Source: Aphanomyces cochlioides (Eukaryota; Oomycota; Saprolegniomycetes; Saprolegniales; Verrucalvaceae). From it: DNA of 64,000 bases. The first letter of the stretch is position 1, and each line of letters starts with the position of its first letter. Both the position numbers and the translations under genes were made by a program. The stretch is from NCBI GenBank assembly GCA_019828595.1, contig JAHQRK010000034.1, positions 62,001 through 126,000 of the forward strand, read 5' to 3'. The notes beneath the pieces were generated by a model, which had not been told where the DNA came from, did no database searches, and saw only the letters and a list, made by a program, of their open reading frames with translations. This document shows positions 1 through 9,439 of the stretch, piece after piece.

Positions 1-604
1 AGCAATGGCCCAGCCCATTGGACTAAGCATAGCCGAAAGCTGGCCCATGGTAACGAGTGGCTCTACGCGAACAGTCTATGCCATTTTGTAATTTCCACTT
101 TGTGTCGTTGAAACAAACTCACCCGAGCCGTCGTATTGACTTCCAAGATATCCATCATATTGATGCTAATGTTGGACAAAGTTTTCTTGTATTTTCCGCG
201 GCGGTACGAGATATTTTGCCAGCCAGGGCGAGCGGTACACATGGGGGATTTCCTTCCATCCTTGTTCCATCGAATAATCTATCATGACAAGCGTGAGAAG
301 TATCGATACGTTGCCTTCTCGGGCGCGATACCTGGTCTTGAACTTGCTTGACACGTTCTTTGTGCTTGCTTGGAGCGGAGTTCAAGTAGAAGATCACTTT
401 GCTGCGCAAGTAGAACAAGATATCGTACACAAAGGACACGGGCAGCAAGAAAAAGCACACGAGCACCCAGCGATAGTTGATCAAAATGTACGCAAGCCAC
501 GACTTCGTTTGAGGAGGGGCTATCTTGCCCGCAACGTCGGCAACTTCTCTCGTTTCGTCCTCCACCTTGCGGCGGCCCACGTTTCGTCGTTGGACACTTG
601 TCAT
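1..604 (-). CDS. DHCR24: Delta(24)-sterol reductase (DHCR24-like), 5' part, three exons, runs off the window
   Basis: FAD-dependent membrane enzyme that reduces the C24 double bond of sterol intermediates. Exon 1 is 604-332 (91 codons), exon 2 278-123 (52 codons), exon 3 75 to beyond position 1; both introns are phase 0 and GT-AG (279-331, 53 nt; 76-122, 47 nt). Splicing restores the family order: an N-terminal membrane segment at about residues 38-66 (with RWVLVCFFLLP), then SAPSKHKERVKQVQ, MCTARPGW, a GKYKKT block, MMDILEV, and VRVEPLVTMGQ at the start of the FAD-binding domain. The order and spacing match animal and plant DHCR24. The ATG at 604 is chosen because the frame upstream is AT-rich and has no family similarity; an ATG at 715 is also in frame. 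Only about 168 of the roughly 500 expected residues lie in the window. No lesion is seen. Confidence 0.9.
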
Positions 605-1548
605 CCGCTTCGTCAACACAAAAGTGACCACAGACGGTTTCAATGGATTTTTTACAGGAAAATTAAAATAAATACAATTATTGTCAATTTCAGTCAAATT
701 TGTATTTTCGACCAAAAATCAAATGCATTTCCAAATCGATTTGACCATACTGAAGCCAAGTTAAACCGAATACTGGCCAAATTACTTACATGTGTATTAG
801 GGTGTGTTAGGGTGTGTTTTGCGTGAATTAGTTAAATACTCGATTCTGATTGGCTGCGAGATTCGGAAATCGATTAAAAAATCGATACATTTCCAGACCA
901 TCTCACTATTTAGAATGAATCTCACAATAATCGAAATTTGAAATAGATTAATTTTACGTTCATGAAGACGAGTAGTTGTCTCAGGTTGTGAAATGTCAGA
1001 CATTACACTTTACGTATAGAAAACATGTAAAGTGTAAACTATGTCAAGTAAATGACTGGTACACTTTACATTAAATGCACTAGTTTTGTCGTCAAGTAGT
1101 CCAGTTTTTATACGTCAAGTAAATTCGAACTTGTCAAGTAGTAAACAAATGAAGATCGGTGAAGTCAACTTTCTGCGGGAAATGCAATCTTCATGCTTGC
1201 TTTCGCCTTGAAGCGCGGATCTTGGTAGGCATCTTTTAACTTAGCGTTAAAGATGTCTGCAGAGCTGTCTGGCAGTCGCTCAGTTTGTCGAGATGCAAGG
1301 AATTCAAGACAATTTTGAGCCACGCCATGACACAGATTTCCGACGGCTGGCTACCACTTCTCCGTAGGCCAGCCAAGAGCAGAAATGAATGAATGAGGAG
1401 CTCCAAAGAGCTGCAAACGTGGTTGGAAACAGGTATCGAAGTTCGACTTGCGATGTGATGCCCGCCTACCCTTAGCAAGCATCAAAGATACAGCAACGTC
1501 GGCTGGTAGGACCCTCAGAGGCATCGTCGTGGACCGAGATATGCCAGA
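605..1548. other. Intergenic / decayed sequence, no gene recognised
   Basis: No convincing coding region. It holds the short repeats at 1003-1140 (separate entry). On the minus strand 1548-1354 is an open frame that would join the frame at 2363-2162 if the mobile element at 1559-2161 were removed; see findings. Confidence 0.5.
1003..1140. repeat. Cluster of inverted TTACACTTTAC and direct GTCAAGTA repeats
   Basis: TTACACTTTAC at 1003-1013 is followed by its exact reverse complement at 1027-1037 (13-nt loop). A further TACACTTTAC lies at 1060-1069. The octamer GTCAAGTA occurs four times between about 1043 and 1140. This may be a protein-binding cluster upstream of the DHCR24-like gene, or the end of a decayed transposon. 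The function is unknown. Confidence 0.6.
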
Positions 1549-1558
1549 TGCAATTGTA
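1549..1558. repeat. Target-site duplication, left copy (TGCAATTGTA)
   Basis: Identical to 2162-2171 on the other side of the 603-bp inverted-repeat element. Confidence 0.85.
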
Positions 1559-2161
1559 GAGAAATTCCCTCATTAAAACAGTACCACTGTTGTTCGGACC
1601 CCTTAAAGCTGTTGCAATGAGGGAAAGACCTTATCCGGCAAAAAGCCCTCTAAATTGCCAAAATAAGTTATCCGGATAATTATCCGGATGACAGACTTCT
1701 TCCTCATACAGTCAAAGGACCAACACGTCAGTGAAGCATGCTTGGACCTTGCCGTTGGGATAGCCAAAAGAAAGGTGAGATTTTGTATTGGATTTGGTGT
1801 ACTAACGTGTGACGATAGGAAAGTCAGCTTGCCAGTTGAAGCGCAAACGCGATGTGGATGCAGGGCATGGACATTCAACGTGAAGCCATACTGGCCGTGC
1901 ACCGTGCATTAAATGTTAGTGGTCGCGCCAATCGTGGTCAACAAGCTAAATCGTAGATGGTATATTTTTTAATTGGGGTGACTGTGTATTGGTTCAAAAA
2001 GGTCACCAAGTGATGTTGAAAGCGCATTTCTGTGTTGATCCGGATAATTATCCGGATAACTTATTTTGGCAATTTAGAGGGCTTTTTGCCGGATAAGGTC
2101 TTTCCCTCATTGCAACAGCTTTAAGGGCAACAGTGGTACTGTTTTAATGAGGGAATTTCTC
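1559..2161. mobile_element. Non-autonomous Mutator-like element (MULE-type MITE), 603 bp
   Basis: The left inverted end is 1559-1689 and the right end 2038-2161. They match almost perfectly as reverse complements apart from a 7-nt indel (extra bases in the left arm near 1592-1599) and both start GAGAAATTCCCTCATT. The element is flanked by a perfect 10-bp direct repeat TGCAATTGTA (1549-1558 and 2162-2171). Long inverted ends, a G-rich first base and a 9-10-bp duplication are typical of Mutator-like elements. The 350-bp interior has only a 74-codon open frame with no transposase similarity, so movement would need a transposase from elsewhere. The high arm identity suggests fairly recent insertion. 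Family assignment is inference from structure. Confidence 0.8.
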
Positions 2162-2171
2162 TGCAATTGTA
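2162..2171. repeat. Target-site duplication, right copy (TGCAATTGTA)
   Basis: Identical to 1549-1558; the pair defines the insertion point of the Mutator-like MITE. Confidence 0.85.
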
Positions 2172-3839
2172 TGTGTGTCAACCACGCGTATGGTTGAACG
2201 CGAACGAAAGGCATCACCCATTTCCGATTTCACGGTCGAGAGAATCCACACTTCCATCGGCACTTTCATCCACGCATACGTCTGGCCATCCGAACAGCAC
2301 TGACCGGTGATCGAAACGATCTTCGCCTTTACAATCGATTCGGTGGGATTGCATGCCCGTCGTCACAGAATCAAGGGAGGAATAGGTCCCAGATCGGTGG
2401 TCTTGTCCACTTTGGCCAAGTTGTTGCGCGGTCTAACGCTGTGGACTTGGAACTGTTCATTCCTTGATGGACGTTTCAAACGAGAAATGCCTTCAAGAAT
2501 TGGCATTGTAAATGCGAACAGCGCTCGTATCTTGGCCTTCTGGAGCCGCAAGCCATGCTTGCTCCCGTCGTTGGACCTCGTGAATGCACTGAGCACCAAG
2601 TAGTTGGGTCGGGGTCGCGAATTCAAATTTTCTCACCTTCCAACTACGTCCGGTTTACATTGCACTCGCTGCTAGGAACGCTATCGGACTAGAGCCCATC
2701 GACGTTTTCACAAAAGGCGCCACAACGAGCGGAGGATGGAAAGTCGGGTGATGATCCCTACGAATAGTGTTATTCATGTCCTCGAGAACGGGATCAAGTA
2801 AGTGCTCGAATATCGATTCCTCACGGAGCGACTTGGGTATTGATGGTATCGTGCAGGTCTGGCTTGTGTACAAAGGATCGACACGGCAACATGCTCCCTG
2901 GAGGATTTCGATGGATCTACCAAGCAAGTTTGTTTCTCCTTCAGGGGAAACGTTGTAGTGTCATTCATGCTTTCGACTGTCATTCATGCTTTCGACTGTC
3001 ATTCATGTGCGCGCTTTTGTCGGTCCTCTCGAAAGCAGCGAAACATGGACACCTTGCGATGGAAAAGTGCAAACCGGTGGGCAGTGGGGATAGAAAAATC
3101 TATTGAACCGTTCGGTAGTTCGCTATCTTGTCGGGTGGAATTGGATGGCATTCATGGACTTAAATATGTCTGGAAGATCAAGCTCATGGCCGCGTCCAAC
3201 CTGCTCCAGCGCAGTATATCAAGACCACCAACAACCTTGGCGAGTATATTGTACCAAACGAAAGGGATATCGATCGGAATTTCCGCATGCACGGCACAGG
3301 ACTTACAATTTCGCCAAATTGTCGAGATGTGTCTGCGCGGGATCGACGACAGACTCGATCGCTGACGGGAAACAGATTGATTTTAAAGAAAGAGATGGCG
3401 CAAAACTTGTGAGAAAGACATTTGCAACAACCAAAGCCAATGATCGCTTCCAGCATTTGAAGTGTGGTTAATGAAGGAGGCGAGAGTTCTGCCCGAGGGT
3501 GAGTTGGCGCTTGTTGTCCAAGCTGTGGAGAGTGCACTCGGTCTCGCTCGTGCTTTACTCTACGGGTTGGATACATCGCGCGATAGTCGGTGGCCAAATG
3601 TAATGACGCAAGAAAACATGTCCAAGAGATTTCACTTTGATCTTGACGAGGCAACGAGATCCCCCAAAGAAAACAGCCCCGCGAAACACTTGTCGCGAAA
3701 GGAGAACGCTCCAGAAATGTCTGAAGCTGGTAGAAATTCAACGGCAGTAGATGTTTGGGGTAGGCTATTTCATCGTGAGGTGCATGTGGCGCAGTCGCAG
3801 TTCGACCCTGGTTGAATATGGTCAAAAGCCCAAAGTTGA
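2172..3839. other. Unrecognised, probably decayed coding remnants
   Basis: Several medium open frames lie here, none matching a family I recognise. On the minus strand they are 2363-2162 (contains WMKVPMEVWILSTVKSEM), 2655-2927 (contains SIFEHLLDPVLEDMNNTI) and 3184-3825 (213 codons). On the plus strand 3462-3815 (117 codons) has a helical, acidic composition. Two of the minus frames could be joined by a GT-AG gap ending near 2590, but stops follow soon after. The simplest reading is one or more old pseudogenes. A genuine lineage-specific gene is not excluded. Confidence 0.35.
2960..3007. repeat. 19-bp tandem repeat, about 2.5 units
   Basis: The unit GTCATTCATGCTTTCGACT starts at 2960, 2979 and 2998; the third copy is partial. 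The units are identical, so the expansion is recent. Confidence 0.9.
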
Positions 3840-4183
3840 TTGCGAGTCAAAGGAGCGGTCGACAACGAGTCAAGAGCACAGTACTGTAGTCGAAATGACC
3901 ACAGAGAATTGACCCATTATTCTGCCACACGTTCATCATCGCATTGTACACTTCGCTGTACGAATCGTCGCTGCTGCCTTTGCAACACTGCGGTGACCAA
4001 GCTGTCGACTGGTTTAGATTGCGTTCACCGTTCACCTCGACGATGCGTTAAACTTGGGGATTGATTCAATGGCTCATCACAGTGGCCGTCAGAGGCTCCA
4101 GCACTGCATGGAAGGGATGTCCAAGAGGATGGGATGTACCTCCAGTGGAGAGAGCTGTGACGAATCTAGACACGGCGGTCTGC
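3840..4183. other. No recognised gene
   Basis: Only short open frames on both strands. A minus-strand frame at 3847-4035 has no recognisable domain. It may be the decayed 3' continuation of the START pseudogene next to it. Confidence 0.4.
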
Positions 4184-4500
4184 TCAGTCGCGCAAGCAGT
4201 GGTCGATGGACAAGTGAGCTATCCCGTTGACGGCCATGACTGTCGCCAAGTACGTCATGTGGAGATACCCAGGCCGACCGGATTCCACCACGACATGGCC
4301 CATGGCGTACATGTATCCATGGCGGCAGTAGAGAAGTTTGCATTCGCGGGTTGGGAACGCAACTCGAATACCATTCATGACCATTCGGTACGCCTTCCAA
4401 CGCACTGGAGTTGAACTGCTTGTAGAGCTGGACCTCCGCTTCGTCATTTTGCAGCTCTCAGTCGTGTGCACCGCCTCCAAGGCTTGGCTTTATGTACATG
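4184..4500 (-). pseudogene. Broken START-domain paralogue
   Basis: Two stretches on the minus strand match the START-FYVE protein encoded at 5110-6329. Near 4490-4390 the frame reads KPSLGGGAHD, stop, ELQNDEAEVQLYK, aligning with KADLFGGTYDWKLLKDESELKIYK of the intact gene; its Trp codon is now TGA (4458-4460). Near 4330-4190 a second frame holds VVESGRPGYLHMTYLA, aligning with VVESDRPGYLDVTYLA. About 120 residues between the blocks are missing and the two are in different frames. No FYVE part is seen. It lies head-to-head with the intact gene, suggesting an old inverted tandem duplicate. Certainly non-functional as read; the limits are approximate. Confidence 0.7.
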
Positions 4501-5109
4501 TTGGAATCGGCTCGCCAGATGACACCAATGCATCTCCCCTCTGCTGGCTGAGATCACATATGAACAAGCCTGGAGGTTTTTCCCGTCCTGCTACAAGTTG
4601 AAAGCTCCACGGCAACGTTGGTTTGCTCCGTGTCAAGTGCAAATATCAGCTGATGCCACAGCAGTTGTCCGTGTATAACTAGCTGCAGTGTGACCTTGTC
4701 ATCTTGAGCCCACGCTGCAAACTATTTGGGAGATTCTAGTGCTCTCCAACGCTCGCTACTGTCGAGGGATGCAATTGTTTTCGCCTGCGCGAGCTCAGGG
4801 TTTGCCCAAGTTGGACAACAGCTGAAGCGCAGCGCACCCAGGAAAGTCTCAAAACGCTGCATGGAAAGACGATCTTCCCCGGTGCGTTATCACCGTCTGA
4901 TCGGCACAATTGACGATTCGCACCGAGTTTCTCCACCACCAAGCGCGTGTGTAATCATTCTTTTTCGCGCAAAGTGCATTTGATCGCAAGTCTCCCACGC
5001 ACCGTCGATGCAATGTTGAAGACTCGACATGTCACTGTAAGATACACGAAGAGGAGGATAACGTGGATGGCATGGAACCACCTGCCATTGCACTTTTGTC
5101 CACGACAGG
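4501..5109. other. Intergenic region upstream of the START-FYVE gene
   Basis: No gene recognised. It should contain the promoter and 5' UTR of the gene at 5110, but I see no clear TATA box or other assignable element. The minus-strand side may hold the decayed N-terminal part of the START pseudogene. Confidence 0.4.
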
Positions 5110-6329
5110 ATGGTACTCCCCGCGCCACTGCCGCCCGATTATTTCAAATGCCCGCCGCTCTCCCAGCGCGACATTGACCACTTCATTGACATTGGGAGGC
5201 AAAGCATGGAAGCTTTGGTAAAGAAAGCCGACCTCTTCGGCGGCACGTACGACTGGAAGCTGCTCAAGGACGAGTCGGAGCTCAAGATTTACAAAGGACA
5301 CAGCGCGACGGAAGACTCGGTTCTTCACTGCGGCGTGATGCAAGTCGTGGGCGATCTCGATGAAAATATGGCCTTGCACCGCGACGACACGACCGAGCAA
5401 GCCCGGGAATACATTCGGCGGTTTGGCCGTCTTTACGCTGACGCTGTCAACTTGTACACGGTGGTGCCTCGTCATCCAGATCGACCGAACGATGCCATGC
5501 AGATCAAGTGGTTTCTAGCCAAGAATCTGCTCGATGGAGTCGTCGCGAGGCGCGATTTCGTCATGCTCGAGTCGGAATACGAGTTCCAAGTCGACGGCAA
5601 GAGAGCGTGGGTCCGCTCCTATCGCTCCATTGAGCTTGCTGCCGTCCCTGACATGCGCAAAGAGCTCAACTGCATTCGAGCGTGCATGCACGACACGGGT
5701 TTCATCGTGGTGGAATCTGACCGCCCTGGGTATCTCGACGTGACGTACTTGGCCGACTTGGACATCAAAGGCCATGCTCCGGCGTGGATCGTCGACCAAA
5801 CGCTCAAGTTTTGGCTTCGTTCCATGCATGACATCGATCGCTTCATGCGGGAGAACCGCCTCAGTCGGTCGCAATTTCTAGCCAAAGACCAGCTCTGTCC
5901 GCTGTATGCATGTCGCAGTTGCGCTCTCTGTCGACGCAAGTTTGGTCCTCTCCGCAAGAAAACCCACTGCCAAAAGTGCGGCGAGGTAAACGACTGATGC
6001 CTAACGCAGTGCCTGAAATGGCGTAGGTGCTCTGCACGTCTTGCAATCGACTCTGGAACGTCAACATCAACGGCATTGATGCTCAAGTGCGTGCTTGCGT
6101 GACGTGTTCCCTACGCGCATCTACTGTCGCAGTGAGGAAGGCGAGCTATGCATCCAGACTCAACGTGTCACCGACGCGATGGGCGCTTCTAGCGTCGACA
6201 GGAGCACGGTCAGTCGACACTGAACTGCAAGCTTCAACTATGGACGTGTCTGTGGACTCGTCGGCCTTTGTCGAGTCTGAATTCGAACCTCCAGAGCGGC
6301 CTTTCACTCTGGACATCCCCAAGCTATAG
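5110..6329 (+). CDS. START-FYVE lipid-binding protein, two exons
   Basis: Exon 1 is 5110-5985 (292 codons), then a 41-nt GT-AG intron (5986-6026, phase 0), then exon 2 6027-6329 (100 codons plus TAG), giving 392 aa. Residues about 20-250 form a START-like lipid-binding domain (YDWKLLKDESELKIYK, FVMLESEYEF, VVESDRPGYLDVTYLADLD). Residues 271-319 form a FYVE-type zinc finger whose four Cys pairs are C271/C274, C287/C290, C295/C298 and C316/C319; the pair is completed only by splicing across E292/V293. The basic motif is RKKTHC rather than the classical R(R/K)HHCR, so phosphatidylinositol-3-phosphate binding may be weaker or altered. The last 70 residues are Ser/Thr-rich and probably disordered. 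Oomycetes carry large families of such proteins, thought to act at endosomal membranes. No lesion is seen. Confidence 0.88.
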
Positions 6330-6490
6330 CTGCAACACTGCGATGACCACAGAGGTTGCCGTCGTGGCCAACTGTGACGTCAAAGTCGGGAGGGGGAACA
6401 TAGTAACAGGCTGGTCGACCAGCATGACAGGTAATTTTATCCGTAGTTAATACTAGGCATGAATGCTTCTTTCTGGTCGCTGAACTTTTT
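6330..6490. other. Junction between START-FYVE gene and copia relic
   Basis: No gene. It probably contains the 3' UTR of the START-FYVE gene; similarity to copia begins near 6491. Confidence 0.4.
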
Positions 6491-6975
6491 TTGTTTGCAA
6501 ATCGAAACATGAAGGGACGACTTTATGGTTCCTTGGTGCACTGGTTCTCAAAACAACAGTCAGGTGTAGCGCTCAGTACCATGGAGGCCGAGTATATCGC
6601 AGCGTCTGTGGGTACCCAGGAAGCTCTATGGTTGCAGCAGCTTATGGTTGAGCTTGGCTTGGAGGAACAAGGCTCAGCCGTGTCACTCTGGTGTGATAAC
6701 CAATCTGCATTGAAAAATACGGCTAATGACGTCTCTACTGCACGAGCAAAACACATGGATATCAAGTACCATTTTGTACGAGACGCAGTCAAACAAGGCA
6801 AAGTCGTTGTCGGTTATTGCGCAACTGACGAGATGCCTGCGGATGGGTTAATCAAGGCACTCTCTATCGACCGGTTCACATTTTTTCTGAGGCTCGTAAA
6901 ATGCTACATGTTGTACCGCGCGATGAAAGCATTGCAATTAACGCCTTCGTCATGGGTATTCACATTGAAGGGGAG
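6491..6975 (+). pseudogene. Ty1/copia pol fragment, RNase H end
   Basis: This is the C-terminal RNase H part of a copia polyprotein: HWFSKQQSGVALSTMEAEYIAAS, EALWLQQLMVELG, LWCDNQSAL and AKHMDIKYHFVRD carry the usual acidic residues (E in TMEAEY, D in CDNQSA, D in HMDIKYH). The first catalytic Asp (usual D-A-D-W block), the reverse transcriptase, integrase and gag are absent, so it is 5'-truncated. The frame stays open to 7015, past the RNase H end and into the LTR. A purine run (AAGGGGAG) directly precedes TGTTAGAAC, the expected polypurine tract and LTR start. Confidence 0.85.
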
Positions 6976-7370
6976 TGTTAGAACTACAAGTGAAACCCCC
7001 ACTGCATTTGACTAATGATAATACATTCTGCCTTTTGCATTGGCCATCACACATTACACCGCTGCGCTGGTAGTGCCTGGAGTGCTGACTTATGACAATT
7101 AAAACATGCAAACATATGCATTTTAACCAACTTACGAATTAAAAATTATGCTAAGATTAAAGTTTACTATAGTGAAATGTTGTATGCGAAATCTTCAACT
7201 CACATTTAGACGTTTTCGATTTCATTGGCTCCCCTATTTAGACATTCCTGCGAAAAATAGAGCCACTTCGTACCATTCTATCGTGTGCAATATTGTGTGC
7301 CCTACGGTATTGGGTTTCTGCTTAAATAAAATCACGTTCAATTCAAATCACTTGTGTTCTCACTTTTTCA
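6976..7370 (+). mobile_element. Probable 3' LTR of the copia relic (right end unresolved)
   Basis: It starts with TGTTAGAAC straight after the polypurine tract, the same first eight bases as the LTR of the second copia element (minus strand, from 11112). A poly(A)-signal-like AATAAA lies near 7326. I could not fix the CA-ending terminus or find a target duplication; 7370 is a guess. Confidence 0.5.
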
Positions 7371-8082
7371 CGAAGGAATGGACAGCAAGCGTGAAGGCCT
7401 CGTATTTCTAGAGACGATTCGCTGCCAACTCACTGGGAATATTGCCAAACCACTGGGTAGGAGCCGGGCAATTGTCGGTCAAGCCACTATTCTGTATTTG
7501 CATGTCTGTGCTGATCATTGTAAATCAAGTTGTGTCAGCCAAGAAAAGTCAGCCAATCGGAGTCCAAAAATTGAATTAAATCAAGCGTTATTTTAAGAGT
7601 ACTCCACGTGCTCTAATTATAATTCAACGCTGAAAATAATTAAAGGATGGATTTATCCCTGGAATTGCCAGAACATTTGATGACTGTGAACGAACGTGCG
7701 ATCGCTTGGCACGACAGTTAAACAAGGCCTACCGAAGTTTTGAATTTGTCCAACTCTTTGAAATATCAAATCCAACCAATCATAATGTGACAAATAGATG
7801 CGCGTATTTGATTGACGGAATTTGTTACCCGCGCTTTTCTCAACCTTATTGATGAATATAATCCACCCCTTTACTGTCGAAATTGATATGGCCGGCTCAA
7901 TACGAAACTCATACTGTCCTTTTCACCCGAATAGTCACAATTGGTGCGATTTCTCAAGAAAGCCAAAGTCGTTCCAGGAATCGAACCATTTTGTTCTTTG
8001 ACAAAATGATGAATACAAGAAGAAAATAAACCAATCAACAGTAATCATATACTTTTGCCTAGCTGACTTGCGGATCTGGGTG
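7371..8082. other. No gene recognised; possible left end of an IS630/Tc1-like element
   Basis: AT-rich with short open frames only. AGTCACAATT at 7933-7942 is the reverse complement of AATTGTGACT at 9304-9313. The pair would give a 1.38-kb element around the transposase pseudogene, a usual size for this group, but ten bases alone are weak evidence. Confidence 0.3.
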
Positions 8083-8897
8083 ATGACGCCGATGGAAGAC
8101 GCAGTGACCAACAAGCACGCGCATCCAAACACTGTTTACCATTGCCTCTACAGCTATTATCATTTGAACTACTCAAGGAAGACTTTAGCCCATGTTTTTA
8201 ACAAAGCCGAGAGAACCGTTGGTCGCTAGATCCAACAATATGAGGTCAATGGGACGTTTGAACGAGCTGTCGCCCAGTCAAACACACGATACACGGAGGC
8301 GCAACGAATGTGGATGCTGTCTTTCTACCAAAAGAATCCTCTTGCTTACCTAGACGAAGCACAAACAGCATTCGTCACTGAGTTTAAAGTCTCAATTTCA
8401 GTTGCTTCCGTTTGGCGCATGGTGCATGGTTTGGGGCTCACAAGAAAGGTGCTTGAACGCCACGCAATCCACATCGAAGAGCAAGAGATCTTCCGATTCA
8501 GCGAGGAGTTGAGCAATGTTGCATGGACTCACAGCAATCTTGTATTTCTAGACGAAGTGTCGTTCGATAATCGAGGTATGATTCGCAAGCGTGGATATGC
8601 AATTCTTGGTGAAAAAGTTGCGTTCCGTGGAGAATCGAGCGAAGACCAAGAGTATCGATACTAGCCTTTATTGGAATCAACGGGATAATTGACTACACAA
8701 GCTCAGAGGGGACATTTGATAGCCAAAAGTTGATTTGTGGTTGTCGGGACTTTATCGACTCCCGTTATGCGGCAATCCAACAGTATCCTGGGCAAAATTC
8801 AGTTTGGATATTTGATGGCTCATCAATACACCATCACCCAGAGATAATCCACTACATCAAAAGCCGCAGAATCGTGCAAATCTACTTACATCTATAA
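8083..8897 (+). pseudogene. IS630/Tc1-type DDE transposase, inactivated
   Basis: The frame opens at ATG 8083 with a helix-turn-helix region (TLAHVFNKAERTVGR), stopped by TAG at 8227-8229 where the family usually has Trp. It continues through IQQYEVNGTFERAV and a second DNA-binding region to FLDEVSFDNRGMIRKRGYA, holding the first catalytic Asp. A frameshift near 8650 moves the reading to the next frame: ILAFIGINGIIDY and VWIFDGSSIHHHPEI (second catalytic Asp; canonical DNASIH-type motif). TAA at 8895-8897 ends it before the usual LPxYSPxxNPIE block with the third acidic residue. The protein is broken by at least one nonsense codon, one frameshift and loss of its C-terminus. Confidence 0.85.
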
Positions 8898-9439
8898 GTT
8901 CCAAATGTACAAGCACAGTTGATTGGTTAAAACATTATCCATTGTTGTGCGGCGGTATCTAACTACGACGATCACAGTCGGATTTCTCTCATAACGTGGG
9001 GCAAAACCGAGTGACGATGCCAAGATTTGTCAAGCATATTTCGTGCAACATCCTATGGAGTTGTCGTATGTCTAAAGGTGACATGTACGGAAGTCCTTAC
9101 CGCGGTGTATTCTATACTTGTCCTTTGGATTTGACCACCGGGGAGAGGCGATCTCGGAGTATGCAACGCTGATGTTCACCCACGCTGACTTTGAAGATCT
9201 CACAGCATAGCATGGACGATATTGCCGAAATAGTTGAGCTGTGGTTTGAGCCACGAATTGCTCGTCGGAGCGAAACTCTCACAAGAATACACTTTGGACA
9301 GTGAATTGTGACTTGTCCGATTCAATTTTCAAAATACGAGAATTTCGTGCCACCCATGACGGAGTCGTTCGTCTTATGCACTGTTCATACCAAGTACAGG
9401 TCGATGATCATTGGGTACAAAATGAGCACAAGTCGTTGA
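8898..9439. other. No recognised gene between transposase relic and copia-1
   Basis: Possible decayed C-terminal coding and right end of the transposase element. The 5' LTR of the following copia element could not be identified, and an in-frame TGA (9437-9439) stands just before its readable gag. Confidence 0.4.

Noticed and set aside
155..715. A single 186-codon minus-strand ORF as the gene product
   Set aside because: The last 60 codons are intron and wrong-frame exon sequence; splicing at 331/279 restores the DHCR24 family order.
1688..1912. 74-codon ORF inside the MITE as a transposase
   Set aside because: Too short and without DDE, zinc-finger or other transposase features.
7933..9313. 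Confident terminal inverted repeats for the IS630/Tc1-like element
   Set aside because: Only a 10-bp inverted match and no clear TA duplication; kept as a weak note.
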